From Desmodus rotundus (taxonomy: Eukaryota > Chordata > Mammalia > Chiroptera > Phyllostomidae), in assembly GCF_022682495.2 (NCBI RefSeq), contig NC_071389.1, forward strand, positions 180,898,556-180,962,555: a stretch of DNA of 64,000 bases. The letters run 5' to 3'. Position numbers and translations under genes: made by a program. Below the pieces are notes generated by a model that saw only the letters and a list, made by a program, of their open reading frames with translations, had not been told where the DNA came from and ran no database searches. Shown piece by piece: positions 30,466-41,799 of this stretch (positions are counted from its first letter, which is position 1; the number at the start of each line of letters is the position of its first letter).

Positions 30466-31660
30466 TATCCTGTGTTCCCTGACATGGGGTTGGCTGTGGC
30501 TGGATCAGCCTGTTATCCCAGGCCAAAGTGGTTAACCAAGAGATTACTACACTTTCCCTCTCAATTTAAATTTAAGATGAACAAACAACTCCTTTTGGAA
30601 CAAAGGGTCTTAAGCCAACACTGACCCAGAAACCCAGGCTTCTAACCAGAGATGTGCAGTGTTTCCCCAGGCCTGGCAGAGTGAGGACATTCATCTCCTT
30701 GGAGGTCGGCGGGTTCCAAGTGCCTTTAGCATGAATTCCACTGACAGTATAGCTCCTTCTGGGGACTGCTCCACCTCTAAGCCTAGAGGAAAAGTTCCTT
30801 GAGGGCATGGGGCGTTTTGTTCTCACTCCTTTATCCCTAGATAAACTCAGATTCTTTAGGGCCTACTGTAACAGGCAGTCAGACAGATGTGAGCAGAGCA
30901 GGCAAAGACAATGGGTTATGGAGGCAGGGAGGAGGGCCCGGGTGCCTAGCAATGGGCAAAAGAGGGACGGTAAGGACCTCGCCCCCAGGGTGACCGTTCT
31001 TCTTCCAGCGTGCAGTTTGGACATGCTGACCTTTCATATTGCTGGTCATGTGGTTTAGACCCCCTGAATTTTCCTCTCCAAAGGTGACACCTAGGTCTCA
31101 GCTGTACTGCAGCTGCAGGCCCCGAAAAGCAGCAAAACCAGACGAATGACACCATAGCTGACATCAGGACCAGCTGCATTGATTAATGACCCCCTGCCCT
31201 GGAGCCTGCCAATTAGTGGAGACCAGGATCCTGAAAGGACACACCTGGTAAGTTGATGAATGTTCTATTGAGATCCCCCTCTGAGCCATCCCCTAAGATT
31301 CCCACCTGCAAGAGAGAAATGAAAACCTTCAACACAGTTCCCTCTGGAGAGCATGCATGTGCCTTTCCCTGACCCCGGTTCTTCCCCCACGGGTGTGCAT
31401 CTCCTAATCTCTAAGGGACCCCAGAAGACTTGTAACCAGGGGATCAGCAGGCAAGAGCAGCTTGTCCTGGGTTAACCCCTTGAACATGTCTCTAAGGCCC
31501 CCTTTTCTCTGACTTCCCAGTGAGCTAAAGCAGCTCAGCCTGGGCCCTCCTGTGGCCTCTTCCGTGCTAAGCCCTTTCTCTCTATTCTGAGTGTGTTTTT
31601 GCTGCGGCCAATGCATTCCTGCTTGCTTTACTGCACTTTGTCTCTTGACTGAAATGTTTC
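29590..31660. other. Unannotated intergenic stretch
   Basis: No gene or clear element is visible apart from the CA microsatellite listed separately. Open frames at 29519-30184 and 30088-30526 are compositional or cross the microsatellite. Confidence 0.35.
30425..30463. repeat. (CA)n microsatellite
   Basis: About 19 uninterrupted CA units, long enough to be polymorphic. Confidence 0.98.
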
Positions 31661-31675
31661 CTCAAGCAGACAAGA

Positions 31676-32121
31676 TAAAATCACCAAGATATGGAAGCAG
31701 CCCAAGTGTCCACCAGTAGATGAGTGGATAAAACAACTAAGGGGCATATACACAACGGAATACTACTCAGCTGTGAAAAAGAACAAAACTTCACCCTTTG
31801 TGACAGCATGGATGGACCTGGAGGACATTATGCTAAGTAAAATAAGCCAGTCAGAGAAAGACAAATACCATATGATTTCAGTCATGGAATCTAATGAACA
31901 ACTGGAACTTACAAGCAAATTAGAGAGAGGGTCATAGATAGAGAGCAGGATGACAGCTATGGGGGGTGGGGGTGGGGAGGTTAGGAGATAGAGGGATTGA
32001 CCAAAAAGAAAAAAAGGACTCATGGATGTGGACAACAGTGTGGTGATTGTGGGGGTGGGGAGCAGGGGAATTTAAAGGGGTTAAGGAAAAAAAACAGTTG
32101 AAAAATTTTTTTTTAAAAAAA
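31676..32121 (+). mobile_element. 5'-truncated L1, 3' end
   Basis: The sequence starts inside the last part of ORF2 (text with AATACTACTCAGCTGTGAAA), passes through GACAAATACCATATGATTTC and ends in an A/T-rich tail. The duplication AGACAAGA flanks it at 31668-31675 and 32122-32129. It is a relatively well-kept bat-type L1 tail. Confidence 0.88.
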
Positions 32122-32309
32122 AGACAAGAACTGAGGTCTCTTTGTCTTGCAGGTAACACTATTGTATCAGGTCCCCCATGTCTCCTCCCCCAACACACAT
32201 ACCTGGGCTCTTGGATGTTTCTTGAAATCAACAGGCACACTTCCCCTCTGGCCTGGGCACCTGCTGTTCTCAGCCTGGATCCCTCTCCCTAGGATCCTTC
32301 CTTCTTTGG

Positions 32310-32600
32310 GACCTCTGCTCCAATGAAAACACCCACCCTCAATGATGGCTTCTCAACTTTACATGTGACACAGCCCAGCCCAACCAACATGTTCCCTAAC
32401 CCCTTCCCCTGCTTTGCTTCCTCCATTGCCCTTATTACCACCTAACATGGTGTACATTGATTTTTGGGTCTTTGTTTCCTTCCACTTGAATGTACATTTC
32501 ATGGCGGGCAATGGCTGTTCCTTTTGTTTGCTATTGCATCTCCAGGGCCTATAGCCCAGACTCACAGTGGGTGTTAATTTTTATTTGTTGAAAGGGAAAT
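32310..32600 (+). mobile_element. L2 LINE 3' end
   Basis: TTGCCCTTATTACCACCTAA, CATTTCATGGCGGGCAATGG and CATCTCCAGGGCCTATAG with a final TTTTTATTTGTTGAAAG are a typical L2 3' terminus. Confidence 0.75.
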
Positions 32601-32604
32601 GGGG

Positions 32605-33025
32605 TTCCATCTGCGTGGTGGTATGAGTGACTTGCAGTGGAAGCCTCTCAGCCAGGACAGCTGGGCCCTGGATAAGGGCATTGTCAAGGGAGATTGGGGC
32701 CCACTTGACCTCCTCTGAGGGCCGAGTGGCCACCTGTTAGGCAGGACACAAAGAATGGGGATGGCTGGTATGCAGGGGCTCCCCACATGGCCATGTCAGG
32801 CCTGGCTAGAGGTGAAGGGTCCCTGGCTCAGCAGCCAGCCATTCCCACCCTTCCCTTCCTGTCCAGTGAGTCAGACAGTCTGGGGACATGTGCCAGGGAA
32901 GTGTTCCTGCCCGGAGCACAGCAGGGTTAGGGGTCAACAAAACAAAGGCTTGCTCATCCACATCACCCCCTCTGCCCACCGGGCTGCCTTTTCTGTATCA
33001 CCCATCTCTGTCTTGGTCAGTGCAT
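32605..33025. other. Unannotated intergenic stretch
   Basis: No gene or clear repeat is recognised. Confidence 0.35.
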
Positions 33026-33027
33026 AT

Positions 33028-33820
33028 CTGTTACAGGTTGAATTTGTCTCCCCAAATTCACACGTTGAAGTCCTATCCCCCCAATAACTCAGAATGTGAG
33101 ACTGCAATTGAAAACCAGGTCATTGCAGACCCGGTTTTAGCTAAATTAAAATAAGGTCATACTACAGTATTGAGGGCCCCTAATCTACTATGATGGCGTC
33201 CTTATAAAAAGACTGCCATGCAAGCATGGGTAAATTTTGAAGACATTGGCTAAGTGCAATACGCCCAACACAAAAGAACAAGTATTGTATGATTCCACTT
33301 ATGAAGTACTGAGAATAGTCAAGCTCATAGAGGCAGAAGGCAGAATAGTGGTTGCCAGGGGCTAGGAGGGGAGGGGAATCTGGAGTTATGGTTTCATGGG
33401 TACAGAGGTTCAGTTTGGGATGATCAAAAAGTTCTGGGGGTGGATAGTAGTGATGGTTGCAAAACATTGTGAATACACTTAATGCCATTGAACTCTATAC
33501 CTAAAAATGATGGAAATGGTACATTTTTTGTTATGTATATTTTAATATGCACACTAATGCCATGTAAAGAGAAATAGGTACAAAGGGAAGACGTGGAGAG
33601 AGTGCGATCTACAAGCCAGGTAATGCCAATGATTGCCAGCAAACCAGTGAAGGCTAGGGGGAGGCATGAGGCCATGTTCCCTACAGTCCTCAGAAGGAGC
33701 CAACCCTGCTGATATCGTGATCTCAGACTTCTGGCCTCCAGAGCTGTGAGACAATAAGTTCCTGTTGTTTAAGCCCCTCAGTCTGTGGCACTTTGCTATG
33801 GCAGCCCTATGAAATGAATA
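33028..33820 (+). mobile_element. MLT1-type LTR split by an L1 fragment
   Basis: The left half (33028-33220) holds AAATTCACACGTTGAAGTCC and GCGTCCTTATAAAAAGACTG. The right half (33558-33820) holds CATGTAAAGAGAAATAGG, TTCTGGCCTCCAGAGCTGTG and GTTGTTTAAGCCCCTCAGTC with a GGCAGCCCTATGA end. The halves join logically as one MaLR LTR. Confidence 0.8.
33221..33557 (+). mobile_element. L1 3' UTR fragment nested in an LTR
   Basis: Text such as ATTCCACTTATGAAGTACTG and AATAGTGGTTGCCAGGGGCT is the 3' untranslated region of old L1. It interrupts the LTR and is flanked by TGCCATG at 33214-33220 and 33558-33564. Confidence 0.78.
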
Positions 33821-34364
33821 CAGTTGTCCCCCTCTATCCATGGGGGTATGTTCCAAGACCCCCAGTGCATGCCTGAAACCACAGATAGTACCAAATCTTA
33901 TACATACTATGTTTTTTCCTGTACATACCTATGATAAAGGCACAGCAAGATATTAACAACAATAACTAATAATAAAATAAAACAATTATAGCGATGCACT
34001 GTAATAAGAGCTATGTGAGTGTGGTCTCTCTCTTTCAGGTTATCTTTGTGTACTGTACTCACCCTTCCTGTGATGATGTGCGATGACACGATGCCTGTGT
34101 GCTGAGACCAAGTGAGGTGAGTGATGTGGGCACTGGGATGGAGCATTAGGCTACTATTGACCTTCTCATCAGGTGTCAAAAGGAGGATCATCTGCTTTGG
34201 GTGATCCTGGATCATTGAGCATGACGATGTCTATGGTTAGATGTCTGGAGCAGATGATGTCGAAGGCTGGGGAAATTTAATATTTTTGGACTGTGATTGA
34301 CTGCAGGTAACTGAAACGAGAGAAGGCAATGGATGATGGTGGGGGAGCGGGGAGGGGGCTATTG
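33821..34364 (+). mobile_element. Tigger-family non-autonomous DNA transposon
   Basis: The left end CAGTTGTCCCCCTCTATCCA follows a TA dinucleotide, and the right end GGGGAGGGGGCTATTG is its approximate inverted repeat. The interior (for example CCCAGTGCATGCCTGAAACC and GGAGGATCATCTGCTTTGG) matches pogo-like Tigger derivatives. There is no transposase frame. It sits exactly at the end of the MLT1-type LTR. Confidence 0.82.
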
Positions 34365-34549
34365 TGCAATCAAGGAACCTCTCCTGGTTCATTGATGCTT
34401 CCTCTCCTGTTTCCTTGATTTCTGAAAATCAGGTTAGAAGAGGGGAGCTGGTTTGTGATGACTCTTCTGCTTTGGCCTTCTTTTGTTCCATTTGTTCTCT
34501 TGGTTTCTCCTTCCCTCCCTTGCCTCCTTCCCTTTCTCTTCTTCTCTAG

Positions 34550-34695
34550 TTTTATCACACTATTATTACTTGTTCATATCTGTCTTCCCCATCAGATTAT
34601 AGGTTCAGGAAGCTCGGGACCTTCTGTGCTCATTCACTGTCGTGTCCTCATTTCTTGGCTGCTTGGAAGCATTCAATGAATGAACCCGTGAAGGA
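34550..34695 (+). mobile_element. L2 LINE 3' end
   Basis: CAGATTATAGGTTCAGGAAG then GGACCTTCTGTGCTCATTC and the closing AGCATTCAATGAATGAA are the L2 3' terminus. Confidence 0.7.
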
Positions 34696-34699
34696 AAGA

Positions 34700-35150
34700 G
34701 GAAGGGGTGAGTCTTGTCCCCGTGGGCCTGGTTAGAGATACTTTGACAAAGTGTCTGTGCTTATAATAAGCAGGGGCGGTAGAGTCCCCCTTGTGACATC
34801 ACCAGCTGGCCAGGGTCTCTCCTGGGTCAGGTGGGTGCTATTGCAGAAAACCCTGTGCAAGCTGCTCAAGCATCACTGATGCTCTGGGGGCCCGGCAGGG
34901 GTCTGGTGGATAAAGCTCTTTCCTTAGGTCCACTCAGTTCAAACCAGCCCTCGTCCAGTAATAGGCCAAGAAGAGAGGCTCCCCATATTATGTAAGGCAG
35001 AGCCAGGAACTGGATTGGGAGAGAACAGTGCAGGGTAGATATTGGGGTACATATTTCTCTTTCTCTTTATTCCTGCCCTACTATGCTTCTGTGTTGTGGG
35101 AATGAAAAATGGGGGGAGATTAGAAAGAAACAAAAAAGACTTCTCTTCAC
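34700..35150. other. Unannotated intergenic stretch
   Basis: No gene or clear repeat is recognised. Confidence 0.35.
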
Positions 35151-35154
35151 CTTT

Positions 35155-35545
35155 TATTCATAGATTCAATTAATATTTATGTGCTGACTGTGTGCCTGAT
35201 AAGGTGGTTAGGCCAAGGATGGAGAGGTGAAGAGACCTAATGACCAACCTCAAGGAGCTCACAATCTGGACAGGGAGACAGACAAGTAAACCATCCCAGA
35301 ACAAGCCTCCCTGCTTGTCATGCACGGCTGTTCTGCTGGGGTCTATGCAGGTGGCAGTAGGTGCAGAGAAGACACACTGGGTGCGGGACTTGGTGGGAGC
35401 TCCATGAAGGAGGGGCCATCAGAGAAAGGCCTTAAAGTGTGAACAGGAGTGTGACATGTAAAGAAGGGGAGGGGGTGGGGAATAGGGAAAGCATCATACA
35501 AGCAGAGGGAAGAACACCTGGCAAGGTGGGCTTGGGTATGGGGGC
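35155..35545. mobile_element. L2-like LINE fragment
   Basis: GTGCTGACTGTGTGCCTGAT, AACCTCAAGGAGCTCACAAT and GGGAGACAGACAAGTAAACC followed by purine-rich text resemble L2 sequence. Orientation is not assigned. Confidence 0.6.
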
Positions 35546-35549
35546 AGTG

Positions 35550-36125
35550 AGAGGCAGCTAATGGGACCTGAGGTCATAGGGAGAGTGTGGCTGGAATGTC
35601 TGGAATACCAGGCTTGAGAACTTGGCTTGCTCCTGCGAGTGAGAGGAGTAAATGTAGACTCCACATGTGGGTGCTGGCTATTTTCTGTATGCACCCCTCC
35701 CTGCCAGCCCACCCATTCTCTACCCCACTCTGACCCCCATACTCTGCTTCACCCAGGCTCTCTGGCCTTCTGGTTGGAGGGCATTTTCCCCTCCCTGCTC
35801 CACATTCTAGGCAGGGGTCCCTTTGTGGCTATAGCTTCTGTCTGATACCCTTTCCTGTGGCTTTAGCTCTCCTTGGCTCTGGTGACAAAGCTTCCTGTCT
35901 TTGCCCCTCAGGCTTAGGGAGGTAGAGGCTTCCTGTCCTGCTAGTCCCTGGATGCCTCTCCACCTCTGGCAGGTTCACTTAACCCTGCATTAAACCCTAG
36001 AAAACCACTCAGGGTGTTCCCTCTGTTTCTCTCTGGAGGTCTGCCCGATGCAGTAGTCGTGTGGCTTAGTCAGCATTTGGTGAGATGGTGTGGACTGGAG
36101 CGAAGAGACACGGAGGCAGGGATGC
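35550..36125. other. Unannotated intergenic stretch
   Basis: C/T-rich text without recognisable gene or element. Confidence 0.35.
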
Positions 36126-36143
36126 TGATTAAGACACTGTTAA

Positions 36144-36354
36144 GCCCTGGCTGGTATAGCTCAGTGGATTTTGAGCACAGGCCTGAGAACCAAAGGGTTG
36201 CCGGTTCAATTCCCAGTTAGGGCACATGCCTGGGTTGTGGGCCAGATCCCTAGTAGGAGGCTCATGAGAGGCAACCACACATTGATGTTTCTCTCCCTCT
36301 CTTTCTCCCTCCCTTCTCCTCTCTCTCAAAAAAATAAATAAAATATTTTAAAAA
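36144..36354 (+). mobile_element. Ves-type SINE with 13-bp target-site duplication
   Basis: GCCCTGGCTGGTATAGCTCA, the B-box-like GGTTCAATTCCCAG, the C/T body and an AAATAAATAAAATATTTT tail form a complete copy. AAGACACTGTTAA flanks it exactly at 36131-36143 and 36355-36367, so it is a young insertion. Confidence 0.96.
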
Positions 36355-36369
36355 AAGACACTGTTAAAA

Positions 36370-37475
36370 GTCTGGGTGAGGGTTGATGGGTGGCCTCACA
36401 GAGGTGGCAGCTGGGATGGAGAGGAGAAGGGGCTAGAGCCAAGAGGCATCTCTGAATTAGAACCTTCAAGTTTTGGTGACACTGGGTAGATGGGGCAAGT
36501 GAGAAGGGAAAGATGGACCCCCTGTAAGTACCCTGCTTAGAAGACAGAAAGTGTTGGTCAACAATTGCTGCATAACAAGCCATAAAATTTGATATTTTAG
36601 GACCTTGAAATTTTTACTTAACCTCTCTTATCTTGAAAACACTTACGTACTCTCGGTGGGTTATGGTTTTGATTCTAACAGGGCGAACTTGTTACAAATG
36701 ACAGAAGGTTCACAGAATCAGAGACAAAGATGCAGACAAGGCAGATGACGGTGTTTAATTCACGCTTTCACATGTGTGTAGTCAAACCATCTAGCATGCA
36801 TTCACCCTTTGGGTAAAACAGTACCTCAGACTTCCTTTAAGAAACCCCCCTTCCCCACCCTCCGCCCTGTGGTCGGGTGGGAGTGAGCCTGCTGTATGAG
36901 TCAGCCTATTGGCCAAAGCCACGGTCTGTCTTTAAAACCAGAGCCAATGAGGCTTCAGCTGATGTTTCTAGGCAAGAAGCAGGGGCTCCTCCCCGAGGGG
37001 CTTGGACCACGAACCACCATTTCTGTTTTGTCTTCACACGTGGCCTGAGAAGACTTGAGCTCAGGATGGAGATCAAAGCTGAGCTGGGACATGGAGAGAA
37101 ACCACGTCCTTGTGGTGGTGGAAACCCCAGTCAGGCTGCACCGGAAGCCCGGTCAGCCCCACCGCTAGACTTTTCATGTACGTGAGCTCGAGTTTGGGTT
37201 CTGGGCTTTGTTGTTGTTGCCTGCAGCTGAGAGAGAGGTCCTAAATGAAACAATAGTCATCATCAAATTTTGTCTTATATTCGGTTTTTTTTTAAAGAGT
37301 GCCCCAGGTGCACAGTGTAATGGGATCAGGTCCCACAATTCTCCACTTAGGGCAGCTTCTCCCACCTCAGGGCCTTGTTTGTAAAACAGTGCCAGTAACA
37401 CCTGCTTATCATTGTGAAGGAAACTGAGAAAAAAGAAGGATGCACAGCAAAGTGTACTTCAAATTTCAGTTATTG
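36370..37475. other. Unannotated intergenic stretch
   Basis: No gene is recognised. Two CCAAT-like strings (36909, 36945) and a short GC-richer patch at 36970-37160 are not enough to call a promoter. Confidence 0.35.
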
Positions 37476-37479
37476 TTAC

Positions 37480-37685
37480 TGTATTATATGCTCCTTGAAG
37501 GTAGGGACTGTGGTGTTTTTGTTGTGTTTTGTTTTGCTTTGTTTTATATGTACCACAGATACTGCTAAAGTGCTTCACACAAAGCAGGTGCCCCATAAAA
37601 CACGTACCCTTTAGTCTGAATCATAGCGAATGCTCTTTGTGCTTATGCTTCCCATACTATAGACGAGGAAAATGGAGTCGCGGGA
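37480..37685 (-). repeat. MIR/L2-like remnant
   Basis: Text such as TTGAAGGTAGGGACTGTGG and CAAAGCAGGTGCCCCATAAA resembles an L2-type end, then ATACTATAGACGAGGAAAAT resembles reversed MIR. The assignment is weak. Confidence 0.4.
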
Positions 37686-37764
37686 GCAAAGGAGCAGGCC
37701 AGGAGTGCATTTGGGAATCCTGTGCCCTGAACCAGCAGTGAGGCTGTACGTCTCTGAGATGACG

Positions 37765-37925
37765 AGACGCTGGAGGAGGAGTGTGGTCCCAGGGCAAGCT
37801 TTGTCACCAACCTCCTGGGTGACTTTGGGTCTCAGTTACCTCGTCATTCAAAGAGGGTTGATCCTGTCCTGTAAGTGTCCAGGGCTTCTGTGTGCAAGTG
37901 CTTTGAAGAGTGCACTGGCTGCATC
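37765..37925 (+). repeat. MIR SINE remnant
   Basis: CTCCTGGGTGACTTTGGGTC, TCAGTTACCTCGTCATTCAA and GCAAGTGCTTTGAAGAG are a sense MIR. Confidence 0.7.
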
Positions 37926-38049
37926 ACACACAGAGATTTAGAGATTCAAGGCTGCCTTCCTTGCAAGTCCTGCTTAGAAGGTGCTGGCTGAGTGATAAAA
38001 CTGTGGTGCTTCATGGCTCAACACCGCCTTCATCCACATGATTCTCCCC

Positions 38050-38215
38050 GGCTGTGAGATATTTTAGGCAGGCACCATTTCTCCCTGTGTCTGAGGAAGA
38101 AGCTGAGGCATTGAGAAGTTGACTTGCTCAAGGCCATCCAGCTAATGGGGGACTGTGGTGGAACTCACACCCAAGTTTTATGGCTTCCAGTTCAGGCCTG
38201 GCACAGGCCTCTGCT
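38050..38215 (-). repeat. MIR SINE remnant
   Basis: TGTGTCTGAGGAAGAAGCTG, AGGCATTGAGAAGTTGACTT and CATCCAGCTAATGGGG match reversed MIR. Confidence 0.7.
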
Positions 38216-38219
38216 CCAT

Positions 38220-38835
38220 CTGTCAGAAAAGCAAGTGTACCTGAGGGACTTGCTCCCAGACGGTGCTCCATACGTGCTGAGGGGTGGGCTCAGCGGAAAC
38301 CCAGTTGTCAAGGCCATTGCTGTCCTGGCCAATCCGAGATGGGCTTGCTGCAGCCTGGCTGGAGGGGGCGCTGGAGGCCCAAGTTACCCAGTGGTTAGTT
38401 GGCTAGCGGTGCATCCCGCATTCCTGGTGGAGGTGGGGATGCTTTAGCAGGATTTGGTGACCAGCTCTTCTGGGTGGTGAGGGGAGGCAGCAGATGTTTT
38501 CAGTTTTGCTGGGCTGTGATTAGCTCTTCCGGCCATTGTGCTTACCAGTGACCTGGTCATGAACATGAAGGCAGAGACCAGGATGCTTTTGTAGTAGTCA
38601 CAGCAACACCCTGTACTTCCCCCGGGCATTCCAAGAGGCTCCTGAGTGAGGTCTCCAGACACCCCCGTCTTCCGCCTCTCCTGGACTCCATCCTCTTCAG
38701 GAGGAGGCGGCCACCTTTGTGGTGTGATTTGAGCCGTGGGGGAAGGCCTCTGACCATGCAGCTCTCCCCATGATGGGCAGTCCCCCTTCCAGATGTTATC
38801 TCTTGACCACACAAAATATGAATATCACAGTGAAT
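38220..38835. other. Unannotated intergenic stretch
   Basis: GC-richer text with short open frames; no family is recognised. Confidence 0.35.
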
Positions 38836-38839
38836 GTTT

Positions 38840-39015
38840 TCTGACTTAGGCACTGTTTAAGAGCTTTACACACCAATCTTGTCAACAGTTCTGTGAAACA
38901 GATGCCATTTTTATCATCTACATCCCATTAATATGAAGGAAACTGAGGCTTAGAGGGGTCCAGAAATGCCCCCAAGGACACATTGGCAGGAAGTGACAGA
39001 CCCAGGTCTCAGACC
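38840..39015 (-). repeat. MIR SINE remnant
   Basis: GTTTAAGAGCTTTACACACC, AAGGAAACTGAGGCTTAGAG and GACAGACCCAGGTCTCAGAC match a reversed MIR. Confidence 0.78.
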
Positions 39016-39040
39016 TCATGTATCTGATGCAGAAGCCTAT

Positions 39041-39252
39041 TTTCTTCTTTTTTTCTTCTTTTAAAGATTTTATTTATTTGCAGAGAGGGGGGAAGGGAAG
39101 GAGAAAGAGAGGGAGAGAAGCATCATTGTGTGGTTGCCTCTCGCGCATCCCCTGCTGGGGCCCCGGCTGCAACCCAGGCATGTGCCCTGACTGGGAATTG
39201 GACCAGCAACCCTTTAGTTCACAGGCAGGTGCTCAATCCACTGAGCCACACC
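39041..39252 (-). mobile_element. Ves-type SINE with short target-site duplication
   Basis: A reversed full-length copy with AAAGATTTTATTTATTTGCA at its tail and CACTGAGCCACACC at its head. AGCCTAT occurs at 39034-39040 and 39253-39259. Confidence 0.92.
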
Positions 39253-39359
39253 AGCCTATGTTTTTAACCACTCCACCACACTGCCCTCTATGTATGCCTA
39301 GTACTGTGTGCTTTGGAGGTGGGTAAGGATGAAACAGAGCCATTTATTCATGAATCATT

Positions 39360-39900
39360 TTTTAATAATAAGCCTTTTATTTTAGAACAATTTTAGATTT
39401 GCAGAATTGTTTTGCAGAGATAGTATAGAGGATTTCTGAAGACACTATGTCCTGTTTCCCTATTATTGATAACCTTGCATTAATATGGTTTGTATGACAC
39501 ATTAATGAACCAATGTCAATATAGCATTATTAATAAAGCCCATAGTTTATTCATATTTCTTTTCTTTTTTTAAACCTAATGTCCTTTTCTTGTTCCAGGA
39601 TCCCTTCCCTGGTACCACATTACATATAATTTCTCCTTAGCCTCCTTGACAATATTGAAGAGTAGTGGTCAGTGATTTTGTAGTAATTGGGATTTGTCTC
39701 ATGTTTTTCTCATGATTAGGCTGTGGCTATGTGGTTGTAGGTTTTGGGGAGGAAGATCACAGAGGTAGAGTGCCATTATCATTACATATCAAGGGTATAT
39801 ACAATAATATCAGCATGATCTATGACTATTGATGTTGACCTTGATCACCTGGTTGAGGTAGTGTTTGTTCACAGTAAAGTTACTGTCCCTTTCTTCCTTT
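39360..39900 (-). mobile_element. Old L1 3' end, reversed
   Basis: TTAGAACAATTTTAGATTTG, TGTCCTTTTCTTGTTCCAGG, ATTTGTCTCATGTTTTTCTC and TGTTGACCTTGATCACCTGG follow an ancient L1 (L1M type) 3' region in reverse order. Confidence 0.8.
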
Positions 39901-39930
39901 TTTCTTTTTAAATTCTTAACTTAGGATGTG

Positions 39931-39959
39931 TTTATTGATTTTTTATTTGAAGGACGGAG

Positions 39960-40002
<43 letters not shown>

Positions 40003-40130
40003 AATTGGTTGCCTCCTGACCAGGGATCGCAATCTGCAACCTAGGTATGTGTCCTGACTGGGGATCAAACCCACAGTCTCTTGGTGTACAGGATGATGCT
40101 CCAACCAACTGAGCCACCTGGCCAGGGCCC
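39931..40130 (-). mobile_element. Ves-type SINE containing a (GA)n expansion
   Basis: The reversed copy has its purine block expanded to about 18 GA units at 39964-39999, then the GCAACCTAGGTATGTGTCCT and AACTGAGCCACCTGGCCAGG parts. Confidence 0.9.
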
Positions 40131-40134
40131 CCTT

Positions 40135-41225
40135 TCTAATTCTGTGCTTAGAAGTTATTTTTTGAGCACTAGAAGGAAAAGAAACTGGTGACTCTCCTAG
40201 AAGCAGAGAGGGGAGAGAGAACAGAGCAGGGTGATGGCATGGCCAGGCAGTACAAAAACCATCCAGGTGTTCCCTGGAGAGCCAGGCAAGGGAAGACTTA
40301 ACCACTTAGCTTGGGCCTTATTTTCATGGATTTCATCTCTCAATGAACTGATGCTGTAATCAGATACAGAGACACACCAATGAAACTGAAAGAAGGCGCG
40401 TGCTGTTCAACTTTAAACTCTCATCTATCTCACTGCTGGGCCAGTTTGCCTAAGAGTTCAGGAGAAATGGATATTTGTTACAAATCCTGAAATTATTTTG
40501 TAGATTAGCACCATTAGGTTGCATTATACTTTGGGGTGAGTGTTAATTTGGCAATGTAAATATTTAACGTAGATCATAAGTTCTATAACTCTGTAGGGCA
40601 CTTCTTCATTTTATACCATTCACACTGGTAATCTCAAAAGACAGAAGTGCCCTGGGCCCTCTCACAGGACCCCTGAGAGGTCCTGCCTCCTTCAAGCACC
40701 AGGATGCTGGTGAGAGATGAACTGGGGGCCTGAGACTCAGAAGATGAACTGGGAGACATGGAAGGTGAACTGGCCCAGAGCGGAGCTGGACTCTGTGGCC
40801 AAGTCATGTGCTTGGATTTGTCTGCTCCAGAGTGTGAGCACAAGTGGTACTGAACTTGGATAGTTGATCTAGGAAGCTTTGGTCCCAATGTTGGGAGTAA
40901 CCTGGCAAAATGAAGGAATGCTTTGGATTGAAGTGGCATGCGTGGTTTTCAGCAGCTCCTAATGCCTGTCACTGTGGCTGACATAAAACAATTAGAGATA
41001 AATATCTTTGGGTATCCAGAGGTCTAGGGGGTTACCTACTAAATGAAAGTACCCCTAGGATATGAAATAATATAATGGGGGGAGTCAATCAGCTTTTTGA
41101 AAAGAGTGAAGTCCTGCAAAAGAGGGATGGAAGACAGAAGTGTGCAGAAGGGTGGTGGGCAGGGCTGTGGAGAGCAGGACGGGTGCTGTGGAAGCGAGGC
41201 GCCACGGACCTGCACGAGTCTGTGG
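40135..41225. other. Unannotated intergenic stretch
   Basis: No gene or clear repeat is recognised. Confidence 0.35.
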
Positions 41226-41229
41226 AAAG

Positions 41230-41345
41230 TTGCCCTGGTGACACCCTGTTCTAGTTGGGTGACCTCAGATGAGTCACCCCCGCTCATGATTCAGTTTCTC
41301 CACTTCTCTGTAACATGGGGACAGTCAGTTAGTCAGGATGGGACC
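41230..41345 (+). repeat. MIR SINE fragment
   Basis: AGTTGGGTGACCTCAGATGA and GTTTCTCCACTTCTCTGTAA with CATGGGGACAGTCA match sense MIR. Confidence 0.65.
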
Positions 41346-41439
41346 TTTTTCTTGTCCTCCCACCACATACTTTGTGCCTCTACTGTCACTGCCACAGCTG
41401 CCATCAGGTGACACACTGTCACATGCAGAAGCCCAGAGG

Positions 41440-41590
41440 CCTCTGTGTTGAGGGCTTGGCATGGGTTATACCTGATTTAGTTCTCACAGCTCTGGAACAT
41501 AGGTATTGTTAGTGCCTCCTCCTTACAGATGGGGAAATCGAGCCTAATAGAGGTTAAATAACACACTGACGTCACAGGCCAGGGATGGGT
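41440..41590 (-). repeat. MIR SINE remnant
   Basis: CATAGGTATTGTTAGTGCCT, CTTACAGATGGGGAAATCGA and ATAGAGGTTAAATAACACAC match reversed MIR. Confidence 0.72.
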
Positions 41591-41626
41591 AGGTGCAGGC
41601 CCTTCACATCTAGGTCAGTCTGGGTT

Positions 41627-41795
41627 AGGGGCTGGCAGACGTTTCCTGCATGTGGGTGACGCGTGGCCTCCTGTCCTCTTCTTCCTTTCTCTTTCTTCAA
41701 CCCTTTAAAAACGTAAAACCATTCTTAGCTAGTGAGCTACATACAAACAGGCTCCTGGCTGGGTTTGGCCTGCAGGCCATGGCTTACTGACCCCT
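41627..41795. mobile_element. Short hAT-like non-autonomous DNA transposon
   Basis: AGGGGCTGGCAGACG at the left and TTACTGACCCCTG at the right are imperfect inverted repeats of a familiar mammalian hAT-derived family that begins CAGGGGTCAGCAAAC. The interior GGTTTGGCCTGCAGGCCATG supports this. It has no coding capacity. Confidence 0.7.
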
Positions 41796-41799
41796 GATA

